The notes under the pieces: generated by a model
Databases searched by the model: none
What the model saw: only the letters and a program-made list of their open reading frames with translations
What the model was told of the DNA's origin: nothing
NCBI RefSeq assembly: GCF_000156335.1
Contig: NZ_DS999213.1
Span: 3,150,929 to 3,214,928 of the forward strand
Reading direction: 5' to 3'
Source of the DNA: Roseobacter sp. GAI101
GTDB taxonomy: Bacteria > Pseudomonadota > Alphaproteobacteria > Rhodobacterales > Rhodobacteraceae
Length of the DNA: 64,000 nt
In this document: one piece after another, positions 61,896 to 64,000 of the stretch
Numbering within the stretch: position 1 is the stretch's first letter
Layout: every line of letters starts with the position of its first letter
Program-made: the position numbers and the translations under genes

Positions 61896-62694
61896 TTTCA
61901 ACACCCGGCAGGTTCAAAGCCTTCATCAGATCGCGCAATTCCTGACGCGCGGCCACATTAGAGATGTTCAACTGCTTCACGCCGATGTCCTTGAGGTCCA
62001 GCAAGGTCAGTCCGCGCGGGAACAGCTCGCGGAAGATCACGCGTTCGTTGAAGCCGGGGGCGATGCGGAACCCGATGCGCTTGCTCAGGTTGCTGATCGC
62101 GCGCTCCATCTTGTCCTTGTTGACCATGCGCTGCGCGCCCATGCGGTTGCGCACCACGATCCAGTCGATCGGGTCAAGCCCGGCTTGCGCCCGCAGTTGC
62201 CGCGCGTTCCAGACCATTTCCGAATAGACCGACGGGCCGGTGATCTTGTCCCCGGTGGCGTCGGTGTGGGCCAGAAGATCAAAGTCGATGAAGCTGTCGT
62301 TCAGCGGGGTGATCAACGTATCGGCCAGCGAATGGGCTACCTGGCTCAGGCGCGTATGGGAGCCGGGGCAATCGATCAGAATGAAATCGCTGTCGGGCTC
62401 AAGTTCGGCAACGGCAGCGCTCAGGCGGTGGTCGTAAATGTTTTCACCGGGCTGCAAAGTGTCTGCGTCAATCTCTGGCAGTTCGTGCATATGGGGTGAC
62501 GGAAGGTCAAGATCGGCCGTCTTGAGGAATGATTTCCGGTTGTCGATATACCGACCGAAGGTGCGCTGGCGCAGGTCCAGATCCAGAACGCTGGTCTTGT
62601 GCCCCATGCGTGCCAGGGCCGTCGCCACATGCATCGAGACCGTCGATTTCCCCGCCCCGCCTTTTTCATTTCCGACGACGATAATATGCGACAT
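61885..62694 (-). CDS. mipZ: Division-plane positioning ATPase MipZ
   Basis: A 269-residue ParA/MinD-superfamily ATPase with the deviant Walker A NEKGGAGKST (Lys11, Lys16). DCPGSHTRLSQVAHSLAD and the long C-terminal part specific to MipZ (RVIFRELFPRGLTLLDLKD) are present. In alphaproteobacteria MipZ forms gradients from the poles with ParB and restricts FtsZ assembly to midcell. The gene appears monocistronic with its promoter near 62700-62760. Confidence 0.96.
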   Translation of the reverse strand: MSHIIVVGNEKGGAGKSTVSMHVATALARMGHKTSVLDLDLRQRTFGRYIDNRKSFLKTADLDLPSPHMHELPEIDADTLQPGENIYDHRLSAAVAELEPDSDFILIDCPGSHTRLSQVAHSLADTLITPLNDSFIDFDLLAHTDATGDKITGPSVYSEMVWNARQLRAQAGLDPIDWIVVRNRMGAQRMVNKDKMERAISNLSKRIGFRIAPGFNERVIFRELFPRGLTLLDLKDIGVKQLNISNVAARQELRDLMKALNLPGVEINF

Positions 62695-62901
62695 TGTCTA
62701 AGGTCCCTCATTCACCCAAGGATTTTGCTTGGGCCACATTAGAGCCAAGCATATGGCAGACAAGGTTGTTTTGAAAGCACTTGCGCACTGATAACTAGCG
62801 TTTATGTCGTCGCAGCCACGCCGGGTGCAGGCCCTTGCGGAGCCGGCGAAATGTCAGCGAAACGAAACAGCGCTGACGCCAAAACATCTATCCTTCAAAG
62901 C

Positions 62902-62933
62902 AAAATGGCGCGCCCCGAAGGACACGCCATTTT
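62902..62933 (-). terminator. Intrinsic terminator of the ribosomal protein transcript
   Basis: On the minus strand after rpmE: a 14-bp stem starting AAAATGGCG and ending CGCCATTTT with a UUCG tetraloop, followed by GCTTT. A stable hairpin of classical type. Confidence 0.88.
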
Positions 62934-62956
62934 CAATTCGCAATTTGCGGAAAGGT

Positions 62957-63178
62957 TTAGAAACCCAGACCGGCGTATTTGTTCTTGAATTTCGACACGC
63001 GGCCACCGGTGTCCATAAGACGCGATGTGCCGCCGTTCCATGCGGGGTGCACGGAAGGGTCAATATCCAAGGAAAGCTGGTCGCCTTCTTTGCCGTAGGT
63101 CGATTTCATTTCCAGGACCGTGCCGTCTGTAAGTTTGACGTTGATCGTGTGGTATTCGGGGTGTGTATCGGCTTTCAT
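62957..63178 (-). CDS. rpmE: 50S ribosomal protein L31
   Basis: A 73-residue ribosomal protein of the bacterial L31 family ([35 protein letters not shown]). It lacks the zinc-binding CxxC cysteines of the C+ form, so it is a zinc-independent type in sequence. It follows rplS by 11 bp on the same strand and ends in a strong terminator. Confidence 0.97.
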   Translation of the reverse strand: MKADTHPEYHTINVKLTDGTVLEMKSTYGKEGDQLSLDIDPSVHPAWNGGTSRLMDTGGRVSKFKNKYAGLGF

Positions 63179-63189
63179 GACAGCTCTCC

Positions 63190-63573
63190 TTACGCGTTCG
63201 CGCCAGATTTTGGCTTATAATGTGCGTTCTCGACGATCCGTGCCGATTTACCGCGACGGCTGCGCAGGTAGTACAGTTTTGCACGACGGACGCGGCCACG
63301 ACGGACGACTTCGATGCTGTCGATGTTTGTGGAATGCAGTGGGAACACACGTTCCACGCCTTCACCAAAGGAAATCTTGCGCACGGTGAACGAACCGGCA
63401 ATGCCGTGGCCGTTGTTGCGTGCGATGCAGACGCCTTCGTAATTCTGGACACGGGTACGGGTACCTTCGGTCACTTTAAAGCCCACGCGGATTGTGTCTC
63501 CGGCGCGGAAATCTGGGATCACTTTGCCCAGTTCGGCGATTTGTTCCGCCTCGATCTCTGCAATCAGGTTCAT
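63190..63573 (-). CDS. rplS: 50S ribosomal protein L19
   Basis: A 127-residue L19 protein ([48 protein letters not shown]) at the 30S-50S interface. In many bacteria it follows trmD; here no trmD precedes it within the window, and it is paired with rpmE. A 240-bp upstream region probably holds the promoter and leader. Confidence 0.97.
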   Translation of the reverse strand: MNLIAEIEAEQIAELGKVIPDFRAGDTIRVGFKVTEGTRTRVQNYEGVCIARNNGHGIAGSFTVRKISFGEGVERVFPLHSTNIDSIEVVRRGRVRRAKLYYLRSRRGKSARIVENAHYKPKSGANA

Positions 63574-63696
63574 CTGATGCTTCTCCTATGAATGCTCGCG
63601 GTTAATCCACGAAGTTTTGTGCGATCCCAGAGCTTCGGTCTGTCTGTCGGGCCTGCCGTGGCAGCCCATCGAAGGTAGCATCATCTTTGCTTCAGG

Positions 63697-63714
63697 TTTC
63701 TGCCTACGCAGAAA
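63697..63714. repeat. Small stem-loop between purC and rplS
   Basis: TTTCTGC and GCAGAAA form a perfect 7-bp inverted repeat with a CTAC loop. No T-run; purpose unclear, possibly 3' of purC or in the rplS leader. Confidence 0.4.
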
Positions 63715-63812
63715 AGGTCGGGCCGCATGAAGCGATTCCAGACTTAGGCGTCGTATAGGCGGGAAAATGGGGTGGATCAAGAGGGTTTCGCGCCCCCTTG
63801 AGCCTGTTGGTT

Positions 63813-64000
63813 TCAGGTCGTGAAATACGGTGCCAGATTGGCGCGGACGCGGTCCAGCACGGTATCGCCATCCATGTTGGGCTCAAAAATCTGGCCGGTG
63901 ATCGCCTGATAGGCGTCGATATAGACTTGGGAAGTCGCGGCGATCAGATCGGCGGGAATTTCAGGAATATCGTCAACATAGGGATCGCAGCGCGCATCGA
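63813..64000 (-). CDS. purC: Probable SAICAR synthase PurC, 3' part only
   Basis: The minus-strand frame is open from the right edge to a TGA at 63813-63815 and encodes 62 residues: YVDDIPEIPADLIAATSQVY, then IDAYQAITGQIFEP, ending LDRVRANLAPYF. The pattern PEIP...TS.VYI.AY..ITG matches the C-terminus of phosphoribosylaminoimidazole-succinocarboxamide synthase in alphaproteobacteria, as I recall it. This enzyme joins aspartate to CAIR in purine synthesis. The catalytic N-terminal part is outside the window, so the call rests on the tail alone. Confidence 0.68.
   Translation of the reverse strand, partial: DARCDPYVDDIPEIPADLIAATSQVYIDAYQAITGQIFEPNMDGDTVLDRVRANLAPYFTT

Overview
The window looks like chromosomal DNA of an alphaproteobacterium of the Roseobacter/Rhodobacteraceae group. 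The signs are a MipZ division-plane ATPase, a membrane-anchored cytochrome c, a TRAP transporter with an aromatic-catabolism island, a small SRP RNA near dnaX-ybaB-recR, and short G/C-rich repeats at gene ends of a kind I associate with Rhodobacterales. I see no prophage, insertion sequence, CRISPR array or rRNA operon. Nearly all sequence is coding, in short operons on both strands.

Layout. 1-2.4 kb: end of an Hpt protein, cobQ and bioY. 2.4-7.6 kb: a GDP-mannose to GDP-L-fucose module (phosphomannomutase, gmd, fcl, manC) on the minus strand. 7.9-12.7 kb: monomeric isocitrate dehydrogenase, a class II aldolase-like protein, a TetR regulator and a histidine phosphatase. 12.7-16.8 kb: recR, ybaB and dnaX (minus), with the SRP RNA behind an inverted zinc-metallopeptidase gene. 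16.8-21.7 kb: a CpdB-like phosphoesterase, nudC, an SRPBCC protein, pheA and a cytochrome c. 21.9-27.9 kb: a yejABEF peptide-importer operon with an extra small membrane-protein gene. 27.9-31.8 kb: DD-carboxypeptidase, HAD hydrolase, clpS and an RsmC-like methyltransferase. 31.8-36.7 kb: heme genes hemF, hemC and hemE with an unusual SDR, a fasciclin protein and a CAU tRNA.

36.9-54.6 kb is an aromatic-acid island. It holds a TRAP transporter with two tandem binding proteins, a feruloyl-CoA-synthase-like ligase, a benzoate-CoA ligase and the aerobic benzoyl-CoA (box) pathway genes boxC, boxB and boxA. It also holds two possible CoA-thioester hydrolases, the BoxR regulator and a 3-hydroxyacyl-CoA-dehydrogenase-like protein. 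A benzoate-type acid would be imported, activated to its CoA thioester, epoxidised by BoxAB and opened by BoxC; no boxD aldehyde dehydrogenase is present. Three promoters here (ligase, boxC, boxR) each carry two TGCA-N6-type sites 50-53 bp apart, a plausible BoxR regulon signature.

54.9-61 kb is a homogentisate island on the minus strand with a divergent MarR gene. It holds hmgA, fahA, an MBL-fold protein with an altered metal motif, an FAD aromatic hydroxylase and an overlapping 69-residue partner gene. The last pair resembles a two-component hydroxyphenylacetate hydroxylase that would feed homogentisate; maleylacetoacetate isomerase is absent. The right end returns to housekeeping genes: an EamA exporter, mipZ, rpmE, rplS and the 3' end of a probable purC.
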